Notes: generated by a model from the letters alone, not told the origin. A DNA stretch of 64,000 nt from Clytia hemisphaerica (GCA_902728285.1 CACVBU010001392.1:221060-285059); one strand, 5' to 3'. Shown: positions 35,196-50,100, counted from the stretch's first letter. Made by a program: numbers and translations.

Positions 35196-38100
35196 ATGGG
35201 AAACAGTGGATCAGCTGCAAATAGTGAAAATGAAGATGAAGAAACATCAAAGGTATGTCAATGGTGTTTTATTCCACACAAAATGATATCAAAACACTAA
35301 ATATTGTCGACTACATGACTAAAGGTTCAATCTCAAAATAAGTGTCTCGGAAAATTGGAAATCTTGCAATTCTGTTATGCCTTTGAGAGTGGCCTTTTTG
35401 TGAAAACATTGACTATCATCTCATTAAAAGATGACCACCACAGTAAAACTTTAAATTGTGTAAGGTACTAAGAGATTGAACCTTTAGTCATGTGAACGAC
35501 AGTATGTAGATCACTCTACTCTTTCAAGCTATAAAAGGTGAAGCAAAATAATACACCATCTTTTCTTATTTAGATAGGCCATATATTTGGTACAGCCAAT
35601 TTGTTCAATCAAAACTAACTAGAATGGCAAGAAGGGCAGTTGTAAGAATAAAAATGGCCTTCTTTGACCCCAGGAAACAAGACTTTCTGTTTGAGACTGA
35701 CTTTCCAGGCTTTCATTCTTAGCTGTCCAGTGGGTCATTATTTTTACTGTTATGAAATTCATGTTTCTCGTCTTTAGGAATCAATTGAAGATTCTGGGAA
35801 AGAGATAGGTATGATTTTTTGGAGATAAAAATTATTTTGAATTCTATTTTAAGTTCATGATTGTCTTATAATTCTGCTTCAAATTTATTTATTTTTTCTT
35901 ATTTAAAAAAAAAAAGTCTATTATGAAGTTAATGTTTTTTATTTTGTTTTTCAACTAAATTTGCTTTTATTTGCTAAAATATTTGTTACAGGTGATATTG
36001 CTGTTCTTGATTTGACTGTTCTGTTTGAACCAAAACAACTACGGTTGGTAGCTGGTAAAATCAAAGAAGATACCACTGTCAGTCCATTACAGCAACATCA
36101 CAATGCTTTGATCAGATGGTTGGAAGAGAGACATGCAAGAGGGGCAGTAAGTATTTTGATTCAACCGTTTTCTTTTTTTATGATATTAAATTTTTTGTTA
36201 CATGAGAAACATATCAAATTATATCCAATAAGTCCACCAGAGTCCAACGAAGTTCATTCAAGGTCTTTTTTTACCTACAATTACCAGTACACTTTACCTT
36301 CAATTATATTTACATAATACTCCTATAACCAATGAAACTCAAAGATTTTAGTTAGTAGGGTTACATACAGGTTGAAACCACATCGCTGAAGTATATAATA
36401 TCATAATAAAATTATTACCAACTATCAAGGACTTATGTAGTGCCAACACGCATATTATATGAATTAATAGCGACTTACTAAACTGAGGACTTCTCTTTAT
36501 TTCAGGAGACAGTAACAGTCATGCAGTTTGTGGATTCTTTTTCCAACAAAGGAGTTTCCAAAGAAGTAGCCACAGCTGTAAGAACTTGATTAAATTCGTT
36601 CCGTTATATGTGTGTAATATTGTACAAAACTAGTTGCAAATATGGCAGTCAGCTTGGCTGTTTATGATGTGTTTTTGCTCCATGCCGGCACTCATTCAAA
36701 AGACTTTTAAGTGCAATGTGTTATGGTTGTAAGTGCTATTATGGCATATAAAACCTTTCAATCATGGTCTGGCCTGGACATAAATTTGAGAGGTGGACCT
36801 GGTTCTCACTGGCACTTTTTTGCCTGACTCTTGCAACCTCATGTTGCACATGAATTACTCTCAAGTTGTTTTATTCATGCAGTTTCATGGTAGATTAATC
36901 ATGAAAAGGATGAATTTAAAATGTACATAGGAAAGAATTTCGATCAAACAGAGCCATTACAAAGCTGTATAAATTATTTCACTAATTCCTGCTTTATTAG
37001 CCTAAGATGTACCCATGCTTTATATCTAATCAAAAAAACGATGTTGTTAAGTTATTGATTTTATCTTTCAGATTTTCCAGCAATTTGATACTGAAGGTGA
37101 AGGAGTTGTGGACCTGGACTACCTTCACGAGGTATGAAAAGAAATGAAATTTAAGCATTATTTAGAAACCAACATAATGTGAACACTTATTCTCTGTATC
37201 CCATGTAATGTTGTTTGACATTATATCACTTTCCCAACAGCTGCTTGAGTGCAAGTGACATTTTTTGGTAAAAAAAAAAGCCCATAAAATTTGTTGCATT
37301 TTCTGAATTTTTTCTGTATCCATTTTTTAATTTTCAAGATAAAAGTCAATTCAAAGCAAAATTGACTGTTGACAGACCTTATTTTCAAAATACAGTATTT
37401 GCTTTACTAAGATCAAGAGAGGCGGTTTATTGTTGTTCTTTTATTTAACAAAAAGGTTGCTTTTGTAGGAATTTTTTATGAAAGTTTCAAGAAGGGTGGT
37501 AGTTGATAACTGGACGCTTATAAAAAAACATGAAAATGGTCTGATTGATGTAACTATCACTACATAATTTTCATTTGCCGAATTAGTTCCATTTTTATAA
37601 CCTATTTTAATAGATTTCTTAGAGCTTACAATTATTTATTTGATTCCTTTGTGTTTAGATGCTTGATCTATCAAGCCGATCAGTATCAGGGTTCTCAGGT
37701 GTTCGATCAGATCTTCAAGCTGTCAATAGTATTCTTCAAGACTGTTCTCTAGCACCAGGTATGTATGATATTTGACTGTCTCTGGTGTATAAAAATCTTT
37801 CCCAAAATAAGGCAAAATTAAATGGCTGACAACTAAATGACTTGTGGAAATAAACCTCAATACCATGAAAGCAATAACAGGTTTAATGCGGGACGATAAA
37901 AGCCTTTTAATTTAACAAACCACCCTCGAAAATCTAATATCTTTCAACATTTATTATCTCATTTCGTTATTGCTCCTCAAACGTATGGCCTCTATGGCCT
38001 CTATGTAGGGAAGATAATTCCCGGGGGGAATTCGTTCGTTCGCCCGTCTGTCTGTTTGTTATCAGCTTTTCTATGGATTGGTTGATTAGTTTTTCTCTGA

Positions 38101-41100
38101 ATTTTTGCACAAAGATACAAAATAGGGATTCCTAAAAAGTGACAACCTGATTTTCTAAAAGATGTTTTGGTAAATTTAGGCGAAAAACTGCCTAAAATTT
38201 TATTGGACTTTCGCGCACGTTTTCAGCAAGAAATTAAAAAGGCGCGTTAAAATTAATGGAATCAAGGAATTGAGCAGAAAACAACCGATAAAGGCATTTC
38301 ATTGAAAACTAATCTCGAATTAATCTTAGGGTATTTTTTTGAAAATTGATTCTTATGAAGTTTAGCCAGTAGTTAATTTTCCTTTTTATTAGGATTCGTT
38401 GATGCTTTCACGAGTGGAAAAACTGTTCAAATAAATCACGGCAAAAGACTGTTTAAGGTAAGAAGTACTCCAGCTTGCTTATCAGGTACCAGACTATCAC
38501 AAAACTTGTCATTTTATAAGGTAGGAGAGGTGATACAATGGAGTCTCCATAATTCGAACCTTTATAACTCGAATTTCTCTTTAACTCTGACGATTTTTCT
38601 GGTCCCTTCAGTGAAGAATGCATCATAAATCTCACTCTATAACTCGAAATTTTCTTAACTCAAACAAATTTGTGTTCCCCGTGCGTATTCTAGTTATAGA
38701 AATTCCACTTTTTAGAATTTTTATGCATTCCTTTTATCTACCTTTTATTACCCTTTTATACGCACATCAATTTTTTATCGCACCAATTATTTCAACTTTT
38801 TAACATTTTTTAGCTTTTTAAATGAGAATTTCAAAACAGATTCATTTTATTTGTACATTTGACAAGTGCAGTAAGCATGAAACTCGGAGTAGTGTACTTT
38901 TTTATTTTGTGATGAAAGATAACTTTTAAAATTTAAATTGGCTCTGATTTCATTGAGCACTCTGCAACATCAATCACAAACAAATCGAAATTCCACTTTA
39001 TGAATCTTCCCTCTAAGCATATAAAGTATTTTGACTTTTTCAAACTGCATGCTCTGATTTTTAAGTAAAAGACTTCTTCTTATATTGTCCTCATTGGTCC
39101 AAATACGTTTGAAGATTCACCAACCCTTCATCGCTCCAAACCACCTCTTTTTCTGTTGGCGAGATTTTTCCAACGATACCAGAGTTTTGTCTCAATTCTC
39201 AAAACCAAAACTTTTCCGTCTTGCATTTTCGTGAACTTGCTGTAAATTTTAGACTTTCCGTCCAGATTAACCAAAGCTGGTCGCAACACTGTGTAAAGGT
39301 CTTTTATTTTTCAGTTCCTTTCAAGAAATCGTGCATTGCATGTCTCCATCCCAGTGCCAGCTCTCCGTGGGTTCATCACGTCCACTGAAATGCGATTGAA
39401 GGTGTTACATGCTCACCTCGTTGCTTTGAAAGAGAAAGCTGACAGCAAGAAACAAGAACCTCCTTTACAAGCTGATGAGATCTTAAAACCCATCAATCGA
39501 TGCTTCACCTCTGCTGAAGTATCAAGTAACCGAAATGATGCGTCAAAGTAAGCTTATTTAACTACCTTATCGGCCCTTTTTACACCGGCCCTTATTGGCG
39601 TTATTTTTGGGCTCGTGGCGTAATAAGGGCCGGTGTTAAAAGGGCCGGTGTAAAAAGGGCCAACATTTTGCAATTTTTACCTAAAAGCGGCGTTAATTTT
39701 TGCCCGTTTTTTTCTCAATTTAAAGGATTTTAGGCATGATTAAAGGATGAAAACTATCCATTTTTTTACTCTATATCTAAAACTTCAATGATTTTCAATG
39801 TAATTCAACAGTTTAATACTGAAAGATGACATTTTAATGTAAATTTTAGTTGATACTTACTGTTTTGAACCCTGAATAGCGATTTTTACAAGTTTAAGCG
39901 TTATTTACGGTCCTAATTTGCGTAAGCCCAAAATTAGGCTGTGGCGGAATAAGGGCCTGCGTTAAATTAGGGCCGGCGTAAAAAGGGCCGATAAGGTAAT
40001 TAGCGACATAACATAACACACTGAATACAACGAACACACGTTTCAACATGTTAAGTAACATTTGTCTAATCGAACTACGCATAAAGAACACAACAACGAT
40101 CACATGTTTTAACATTATAAAAAGTAAAAATTGGGTTTTAGACTAGGCTAACAAGCACCTCAGTAAAAGCCGGGATTTTTCATCTCGTTAATTTCGTAAA
40201 AAACGCGGTTGACGTCTAGTATCAGGCTAAGGCTAGGCTGGATTTGTGAGAAAATGTTAACCTCGATAGATTAGCCAAGGTTCAGGGGAAAATCAAGAGC
40301 CAATCAGATTTGAGCTTTACGTCTTCGCCACTACTGCTATAATTCGAAATAAAATATTGTTCCACTCAGCTGGAAAGTATAAATACTGTCTGTAATTTGA
40401 ATCTTTCACTAATTCGAAGAAGTTTTTTGTCCCTTGAAAATCGAATTAGAGAGATTTTTGTCCCCTTGATAAAATCGAATTAAAGAGCGTCTATTGTATT
40501 TCTTTTTTACAAAGGTTGATTGATAACGACAATGGTACTTATTGGCAATCAGATGGCCCTGCAAGATCACATTGGGTTCGGTAAGACGATGAACTTCTTT
40601 GTTAAGAAAGTTGAAGCGAGAAAACAGCAGTAATTGTAATCATAAAATCCATATTAGGGGGTAGACGAGCAAATATAATCTTGGAAAAGTTCTTAAGTAT
40701 GCTTAAAGTGACGGTGGATGAACTAAAACCAGTCTTTTACCCCCCCCGGAAATTTAAGAATATTTTTTCCCCTGGAAAAGTGAAAAACACACCTTTGGTC
40801 CCCCTGGAGATTCTTCCCAGATTACCCCCTGGAAACGGTTGTCCATCTATAAAAAAAGGGGATATAAAATGAAATGACCCATTGAATAAGCTGTGTAATC
40901 TGACTATGATAGACGTGGAATCAAAGCAAAGCAAACCAAATAAAATTCATTCCGAGTGTTTACATTAAATTACTACCTTTATACGTACCTTAAGGTTACG
41001 CGAATCGGAACTTTCTAAGGATATGCGAACATTTTGGGGGCGGAAAAAGTGAAGAAGAATTTCTAGAATTTATGACCCCTTGAGGAAGTTGATTTTTGAT

Positions 41101-44100
41101 TTTAGTAGTTTTAGAACCCTTACAGAACCCAATTACTATTCGATGGTTTTGTACCCCTTTGAGGGGGAAAAAGTGAGAGAGTGTGAAAAGGGGCTCTTAT
41201 GGCTTGCAAATACCCGGCACCCATATCCCTTTGAAGCTGCAGTGAGCATTTTTACTTCTCTATAACCATAGGCTCACCATCCCAGCAAATGTTGTCATTA
41301 AGCAGTTATCAATGTACGTTGTGGCTTCCGACCAGAGTTACATGCCTCACCATGTGGTAGTTCATGGTGGAAAAGATGAATCAAATCTAAGGGAACTGAA
41401 TGACGTTCGCATACCCAAGTAAGATCTTATGGAATTTTTAATGACTAAGTACTAAAATGACTTTTAAGTTGTTTTCTATAGGTCAGCTAATTACCTTAAG
41501 TGTATTCATTTTGGCGTGGACTAAAATTGGCGGTTTAAGTGGAATTTGGTAAAATCCGCCAAATTAAATACCCACCAAATTTAACAAAAATCTTTTTAGG
41601 ATAGAAAATCTATATGAAATCAGCATTTTGAAGTAAAAACAGTCAAAATACCAAATAATTTTCTATTTGCAAGTGCCTAAAGTTTCCCCATTCGTCAAAT
41701 CAAATCCCCGCCAAACTATATACAGATTCTACCATCTGCCAAATTTAATAACGGCCAGAAAAATCACATTTTGGCCAACCGCCTAATTAAGTACACGCCA
41801 AAATTATTACACTTATGGTTCAAATTGGCAGAGTACTACAATTAGCTTAAATATCTCGACAAAGAATGTGAGATTTATTTCTGAAGACAAAATGCAATAA
41901 TTATTTTAGTTATTTCACTTTTGATTTGAGAATACTTTTTAAGACGTTTCAAACGTCAGTGTTCATTTTGTCCTTTATTTTATTCTAAATTATATTTCTT
42001 GTTTTTTTTTCAGTCATATTACCGGAGATTTCACCTTGCTCGAAAATCTGAAAGTGCCATATCAAGGTATCAAGATTTTTATTAGGAATAATCAGTTGTT
42101 AAAGTCACTTTAGGTGTGCACTCTTGTTTGCTACAATGTCCTCGTAAATAGAATGATTCCTTGAGAGTAGTTCTCACATGGTAGCAAGAAAAATACACAT
42201 TTAAAGCGATTGGTCTTTTCAACATTTTAAATACCTGAAACTAATAGAATCACAAAGTGCTCGATTTAGCGAAACATATTATAGCGAAATATCAAGAAAT
42301 AAAGAGCTATGCTCAGGAAATACAGTGTATTGTATTTTTTTTCTCCAAGTCTGATTTTTAGGGAGGGGGGTGGTCACTAGTATTAAACTCTATTTGATTC
42401 AGGATTAAAACTCTACATTCATAGGTAACTTAAAGAGCACATAGAAATTATTTTTTGTGTTTAAAAGTTTGCAGGGAATTCCCATTTTTATGAAATATTA
42501 CGACTTTGATTGTACTAATCCATAATACACTGCATTGCCTGAAAACTGCAAACAAACTGAAACATTGCTTGCAATCCTAAAAGTCACCGGGTGTCCAAGA
42601 GAAAAGCTCTTTGAAGTGAATTTCTCGAGTTCAATGAACTGACAAAAAATCTTTTTGCATTGGAAAGAAGAAGAACAAGACGACTCAGAGTCGAAAATTT
42701 CGCAAAGTATTTGATTATAGTGGGGCCACTATGTCGCGAAAAAGCTCCTCGTGTGCAGCAGCTTGTGCAAAGGGATTTTATGAATTAATATTGTTCCTTG
42801 AATGTAGAAGATCAAAATTTGAGAGGTGGGGCCGGGTGGGACCACCCGCTGCCATGGAAACTGACGTCATTGGTTACTATGGCAACCAAAGTAAAAAATC
42901 AAAAGAAAAAAGTCAAAATTGAAAACATTTTTGTTCCATTCGAAAGAGCATGAAAAACTGATGAAGAAAAAGATCACAACCTATATCTGAAAATGAATAT
43001 ATCATGAGATATCAAGGAAATAAGCCAAAATGACGTCATGAAACGATGACGTTATCGAAAAATAAAGATTTGTCAAAATTCAAAAATTTTAGTTTTTTTT
43101 GGAAAGAATACCTTCCAGTGGACATAAAATATTATTACGAAAAAGTCAGAAAATCCTTTTTAAGAAGTGTATTAGCCAAAATTGATATTTTTAAATTTTG
43201 CCTGTAATAATGTGCTGGCTGGGCGTACTCCCAAGCACCAACCTTCGACAGGCAAAAATTGAAAATATCAACAAGCTGCTGCACACGGGAAGACATAGTG
43301 GCCTCTACTATTATTCATAAATGAAATAATCATATCAAACGACTGGGGAATACAAGGGTTGAAGAATGTCAATCGGACCTCTAACAGAGAATAAAGTTAC
43401 CCTTACAGAGACAAGGCGAAAAAGTGACTCTTAGAGCACATTTTTCAAAAAATGTTCTAACCTTCTAGAGATTTTTTTGACTTTTCAAGTTCGTACCTTA
43501 AATAATTCCGAGACTTGGGAAGGTTAAAAACAGAACCTTAGTATCAGCATATACCTGGTATATACCTATTTATGCCCAAGTACATCCCCACACCTTCACC
43601 ATTTTCACCAAGTTACATTTCAATATCATACCAATATCTTTGACTATTTACAAAAATATTAAAATGTTTACACCTTGTAGATAAATCAAAAATAACTGTT
43701 TCAAGGCTCGAAAAGCACAAATTTGGAAAATTACATGAATATTTTAAATTTGATGGAAATTAATTTAAATTTTTAAGGCCATTCTTTTTTCTGCAAAAAT
43801 GTTTTACCTTTAAGCTACTGCTACTTTGTTTCTGCTGTTACTTGCCTTGCATCCATATCATTGAGACGTGGAGTTACATATTTTTTGAGAATTTATTGAT
43901 TGACTAGTAGGAAATCGATTTTAGAGCTGGTCGATCAAATTTGATTGACTTCCATTTCTTTTTTTGATGAATAACCAATCAATTTGTTCCAATATTCGAT
44001 AGGTAATGAAGCCCATTAGATAATTTTGAGTATTAATCATTAATTGGATTTGAATGATAGCATAAAATTATCAAATACCTATCAATTACTGTACGTTGGT

Positions 44101-47100
44101 CTAATTTCAACATCCTTCTTTAAAGATAGGAATAATTGGAAGGTCAGAATCGCTGATGGAAACTATTTTTCTTTGCTTAGCGATCAGAGAAGAAAATACC
44201 TTTTGTCTATATAAGTGATCCCAACCTTCCTATTATTCCTATCTCTAAAGAAGGGTGTCGGAATTAGAAGAGGGATGTCGACATTAGACCAACTTAAGGT
44301 ACTAGAACCTATCAATATCCAGTCAATTGATTTGTTATCGATGTGTCATCGATAGAAAATAAATCAATTGTTTTGAGTGGGAGTCTGGCACTGTATAAAA
44401 AAGTTTGTCTTTGAGTTATATATCTGATCAATCAAAACTCAAATCCATTGTATATACAATATTCAATCAAAGTTGATACAGATTTTACAGTGAGATTTTG
44501 ATATAGACTTCAACAACAGTCTTGCCGTTTTCCCTCGCATCCATTTGGGTTGACCGGGTGAAGGCTCGTACACTTTCCAAGTGAACCGCTCATCATACTT
44601 CAGGATGCATCGTCTCTTATTTTCCCCCTTTTTTCTACTTTCCTATCTTCTATCCTGATTTTTTATCTTTCTCAAGTGTTTCTAACTGTTTTCTAAGTAT
44701 TTTTCTGAAATTTGCCCGTACCCGTGAAACAGGTCTCCCACCCCGGCTCGAACCACCGAATGCAAGCAACCTTGGTTTGCAATCCCAATGCTTAACCGCT
44801 TGCGCCAACGAGACACGACAGAAAGCTTTCATTCACAAATACTTATAGCGTGTAATTTACAGACCATAACTAAGAAAGCTCCCAACCCTACCGGCCATCG
44901 GTCTTATATTGTGACTCTCCAGCTCCAACCCTAACCCTAACCCTAACTGATAATAACCGAACCCCCGTCTAGGTCCGCGGATTGGAAAATTTCACTTGCA
45001 TCCTGGAGTATGATATCGTTTGCCAACCGTAGCAATCAAGGTAACTTTTTCCAATCGATGACTAATCGATAAATAATCGATGGATTGGATGATATCGTTT
45101 GATTTCAATAATTGATACATGATAGACAGAATCGATAATCAATATTTCACGGGAAGCTCGATTGGCTATCAATTGTAATTGTGATCAATTTTCCATCGAT
45201 TTATTCTTAAGATGTTCGATTGATCACAATTGACAGCCAATTGAGTCCAATCGATTAAAAAACTAATCTATTATCAGTTAGAATAGTCTCGATTATTGAA
45301 ATCAATCTAAATCCAATCAATCGGTTGGTTACCAATTAGTCATCGATTGATATTGAGGCTGGAAAATGACAATTAACACATCGCACCTAACTAACTCTAG
45401 CTAGCAAAAGGTAACTTCTCTATCACTTATAGATTGACACCCCTTGCTATAAATTCTTCTGTGAAATACTTAGTTGTTAGTAAATGATAATACTTAGTAA
45501 ATGATGATCTATCTTACAACACAACTTAATCAAATATCAACAAATAATTCTACTTGTAAAAATGAAGATCATACCTGTTCTGTGTTGGTCTGTGTTGTCT
45601 GTATTATTGTTGTTGTGTGTAGTGAAGTTCAAGAGCAACTCTAATTGTAAGATTCCTATCACTTTATTGGTGCATTACTAACTACACAAACATAAAATAC
45701 TATGCTATTGTAAAGAAATATAAACCTCTTTAAGTACTCTAAAAACATCAAAAACATGATAAAAATACAAAAATCCAGAGCAAATCTGACAGCATGATCG
45801 AATCCGCCATTTAAAAAAACTAGCAATATTTACGAATGCTTGGTTCCACCTACCTAAGCACTTGCGGAGTGGAATCATTAAATTTTATTTTAGCGAGTGA
45901 GTTCATATTTTAGAATCTTCGAGAATGTTCTAGAAGTTTCAACTACTTTCGTTTTCTAATTTTTTTTCCGCACCGCCGCCGCCGCGGATTTTTTTTCCGT
46001 CAACGAACGAAGACCTACGCTAGCGGCCGAATACCTTTAAAACTTTAATGCGTTGTTTTCCAGCGGCCGAAGACCTACGCTAACGGCCGAAGACCTACAA
46101 ATTTAATGTTAATCTCATAACCGATCACCATTGCTAAGGCATATGATGCATATCTTGCAGAATATCTTGCAGAACCATTCCCTTTAGAGCGCATGCGTGG
46201 AATGCGTGGAGCACGAAGAGCTGCTTGGAGGTTAATTTAATGTGTGATCAGTAGTTTTCACCGGCCGAAGACCTACACAAACGGCCGAAGACCTGCAAAA
46301 CTTAGAAATTTGAGAATCTAAATCTGAGCCAGCGGACGAATACCTTTCTTTGCCGCATGAAAGTTTTTCGCACCAAACTGCCATTCAAGCAATAAATTTT
46401 TAATATTTTGTGAAATAAATTCTTTTCGTGATAAGTCACATGAAAACATAATGGTACTCGGTAGCACATTTCCTACGAAATTCACCTAGAAACTGAGCAT
46501 ATGCTTGTGATGGAGTCATACCAGATTCAAATAGCTTTTTGATATAATTTTGCGTTTCCTCTGAAATCAATTTAAAGCTTAAAGCATGAAGAGAATTTAT
46601 GGGGTGATTGTGTTTATGCTCTTTATCTATGGTACGTCTAAATGGAGTTGGTTGTTCATTAGAATCACTTTTAAGTATCTTAACCGACATCTGAAAGGGA
46701 CAAAAAGTATTCCTGAATCTTTTGGTTGGTTTCTTCTCCAATATTGACTTGACATCTTTTGTCTTTTCGTACCTTGTGTCGTGGTAGCATCTATAAAACA
46801 CTCGCTCCGAGTAGATACTCTTCTCAGTGTTCTTTTTTCGGGTCCTAATTTTCAAGGTTTCACCCGTGTATTTTGAGTAGGTTTCAATAAAATTTTTGAG
46901 ATCTGTACTGCTTTCAGTACATTTATCACATTTTATCTCAATATCAGTTTCATGATTTTCATCACAAGAAAATGTAACAATTTCGTACTTTGATTCGATT
47001 TCCTCAAAATCATCAGCAATCAAATCCATCTCCATGTTTACAAGAGTACCATTATGTTTTCACACATTAAATTTGTAGGTCTTCGGCCGTTAGCGTAGGT

Positions 47101-50100
47101 CTTCGGCCGCTGGAAAACCACGCATTAAAGTTTTAAAGGTATTCGGCCGCTAGCGTAGGTCTTCGTTCGTTGACGGAAAAAAAATCCGCGCCGCCGCCGC
47201 GAAAGACGATCGTAATACTTTCGCTATGCGAAATTAATAAACTTAAATTTTGAGGGGTCATTTGTCAAATTTGGCCAACTAGATAAAAAGGTATGGCCTA
47301 AATGCTAAAACATTACTTTTTGAAAAAGTTTATAAAAGGCGAAAAACGAAGGTATTAAATCATCATAAAAAAAGCACGACACTGTAGTTACAACAGTTTA
47401 AACACGCCTTGCAATCGTAAGTTAAATATATTTTTTCTCAACAGTATTTTGAATGGAGTATACACTACATCTTTTCTCATTTTTTCGATTTTTTCAGTGA
47501 TTCAGATTGCGATCAAAAGATGTCACAGTGACGGATGTGATACCAGAATTCGTCAAGTGAAAGCTGTAGGATACAGGTTGGGATAATCTACTCTACTTAA
47601 AGTTGTTAATACAATCAATTCTGTCTAATTTCAACCTCTACTTTTCGAATCTTTCTATAATTCGAACTAAGTAGTAAGTAAGTAAGTAAGTTTGCGACCG
47701 CAGTCGAGGGCGACCCGAAGGCTCCTTTTTCGTATAGCTGTCTACCCGAAGGTAGGGGAGGGCCCCACTTCTTTCCCTGGATTTCTTCACTTACCCTTGA
47801 TCCGTCTCTTTAGTTGCTGAGCATCAAGCAGAGAGACATCAAGTACCATTTTGGGATTCTTTTTATGACCCGGCTGGGGATCGAACCCACAACCTTGCGC
47901 ACCGTAGCTGGATGCTCTACCTTCATGCTACGGTCACTTCGAATTAAATTCGAACTAAAATATTTGTCCCCTTAGCTAGAAATTAGCATGAAATAATTTC
48001 TGTAATTGGAATCTTTCTCTAGTTCAAGGAAAATTCTCGGTCCCTTAAAGATCGAATTAGAGAGAGTTACCTGTATGTCCAAGTCAAATAAAAGCTTGGA
48101 AAGCACCAAAATTTCACTGAAGATTGGTGTGGGCTTTTCGTGAAACTCAGAGTTTGAAATGAGAGTTTTTACGATTTGTATCATTTTTTACCAGCTTCAA
48201 AAAACAATATTTTGAGTTTGGGTTAAACCTAATAAAAAGACGGAAAGGAAAAATTTATTTAGCCTTACCTTAACAAAGTTTCAGTTGTTAGCCTCAAATA
48301 TTCCTTGATTTACTGAGCTAAGAGTAAACCAACAAAAATGCCACAAATGCCCCCCCCCCACCTTTTTTGACCAGGATCAATAAAGAATAGACCATCTACA
48401 AGGGAATATCCATTAAATCTGCACATTCTCCCTTCCTGTCTTTGTTTTAAAGTTCAGTGGGAACGTTGATTGACTATCGAAGAACAAATCCAGAAATTGT
48501 TTGTACCCCCTATATTGAGGAGGAGTGACGTCCAGGGTGGTCTGGATAATAAAAAATCCAGGTTGGTCAGTATTAAAAACGAGGTCGAAAATCCAGGGTG
48601 GTCCTTGTCATCATTCGATCGTAGTCGAGAATTTATATACTGATTTCATGATCTTGTATGTATCTAGGTCATAAAAGTTAAGTCTTATTCTATATTTAAC
48701 TTTGCAGAGTGGTGAAATCAAAAGGTGTGAGCATCATGGATGCGACAGCGATGTGGTATCTCTCAGTGCTGGCTTCAACAGCTCAAGCGTCTTTGCCAGT
48801 TGCTCCTCATCTACGAGATTCCATCATTCAACATACCAAGTAAGTCTCTTTAATACCGAGTTTATGTAGTATGTGTGTTGGTAAGGTTCTAAATTGACTA
48901 AATCCTGATCAAGAGAATGACGGTAAATCAGCACTTTTACCATCCTCGATTGTGCGGGTCAGAAGTGCGGGTTATTCCAAATCGCTTCAGTCACTCTACC
49001 GTCCTCAAAAGGGCAAATACATACACAAGTTAATTATTCTTATACGATGCAGTAGATGAAATAGCCTTGATATCTCTAGAATCTAAAATCAAACAACAGG
49101 AAAAACTAACTCAGCCAGCCCTAGCCATACAAAGTTTGACGTATAAAGTCTTGTTATCGTACCTCGAGTTTTGATTTCATTTATACCTTTGTATAACTTT
49201 TGATTCTTTGCCTATAACGTCGGAAATAGGTGAAAACAGATGATCTTTTAATTTTTTCCCAATCTTATTTCCAGGATCTCGCTATCGCATATGAGTCCAC
49301 TTTCATTATCGGCTACTTCAACTGAGAAGCCTGGTTTTCTCAGTCGGAATGTCATGGAGCAAATGGAACAGTTTTTGCATACTATTATTTGGTAAGTTGC
49401 TAACACTGAGTTTTTTATAAACCCTAGAGGCAGTTTCTCTTAATTCTAGTCAACCAAAATCTTTTATCGAAGAATTTCAAATTTTAGTCGAAAAGTCAAG
49501 AATTTATGACCCTTTGAGGGAGTCAATTTTTGATTCTCGTAATTTTGGAACCCTTCACAGAGACTCTTTTAATGATTTTTGTAGCCCTTTGAGGGACTTT
49601 GAGGTGTGAACCCCCCTCCCCCGGGCGTGATATCTAGAGAGGCCTCGAAGCTATAAAGTAGACCGAGAGTAAAGTATCATTTTCGGAGTTTGGAATTTTT
49701 TATCTATTCTTAGTCTTGATGAAGGGCCTACAGGTGAAGAATTGATCGTTCTTTTGGAGTTTGCAATGGCGCGTGGTAGTCTTGGAAGCATCCTGGATGC
49801 CCTCAAACTTCTCTTAGGTAAGAAGAAAAAACATATTTTTCATTAAGAGGGATTAGAAATTTACATAAACCAGCGTTCGTGCCTCGACCCTCCACTCCTT
49901 CAATCCAATGTCTCGCTACATTTGTTAGTGAGTCGTTTGGCCATGTATGACATAAAAATTACTTTTTCCTCGATCTCCGTCGATATAACAGCGAGTATAT
50001 GTATTCGAGAAAATTCGAAGGAGGCGGTCTCTCCAAAATCGCCGTCCCTTTTGCTCGACGACGGTAAAAACACCAATATACCGTCGTCTGCTTAGGTGAG

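Noticed and set aside
44733-44814. Functional tRNA with a long variable arm
   Set aside because: The T-stem does not pair and the anticodon stem has a mismatch, so a pseudogene or SINE head is more likely.
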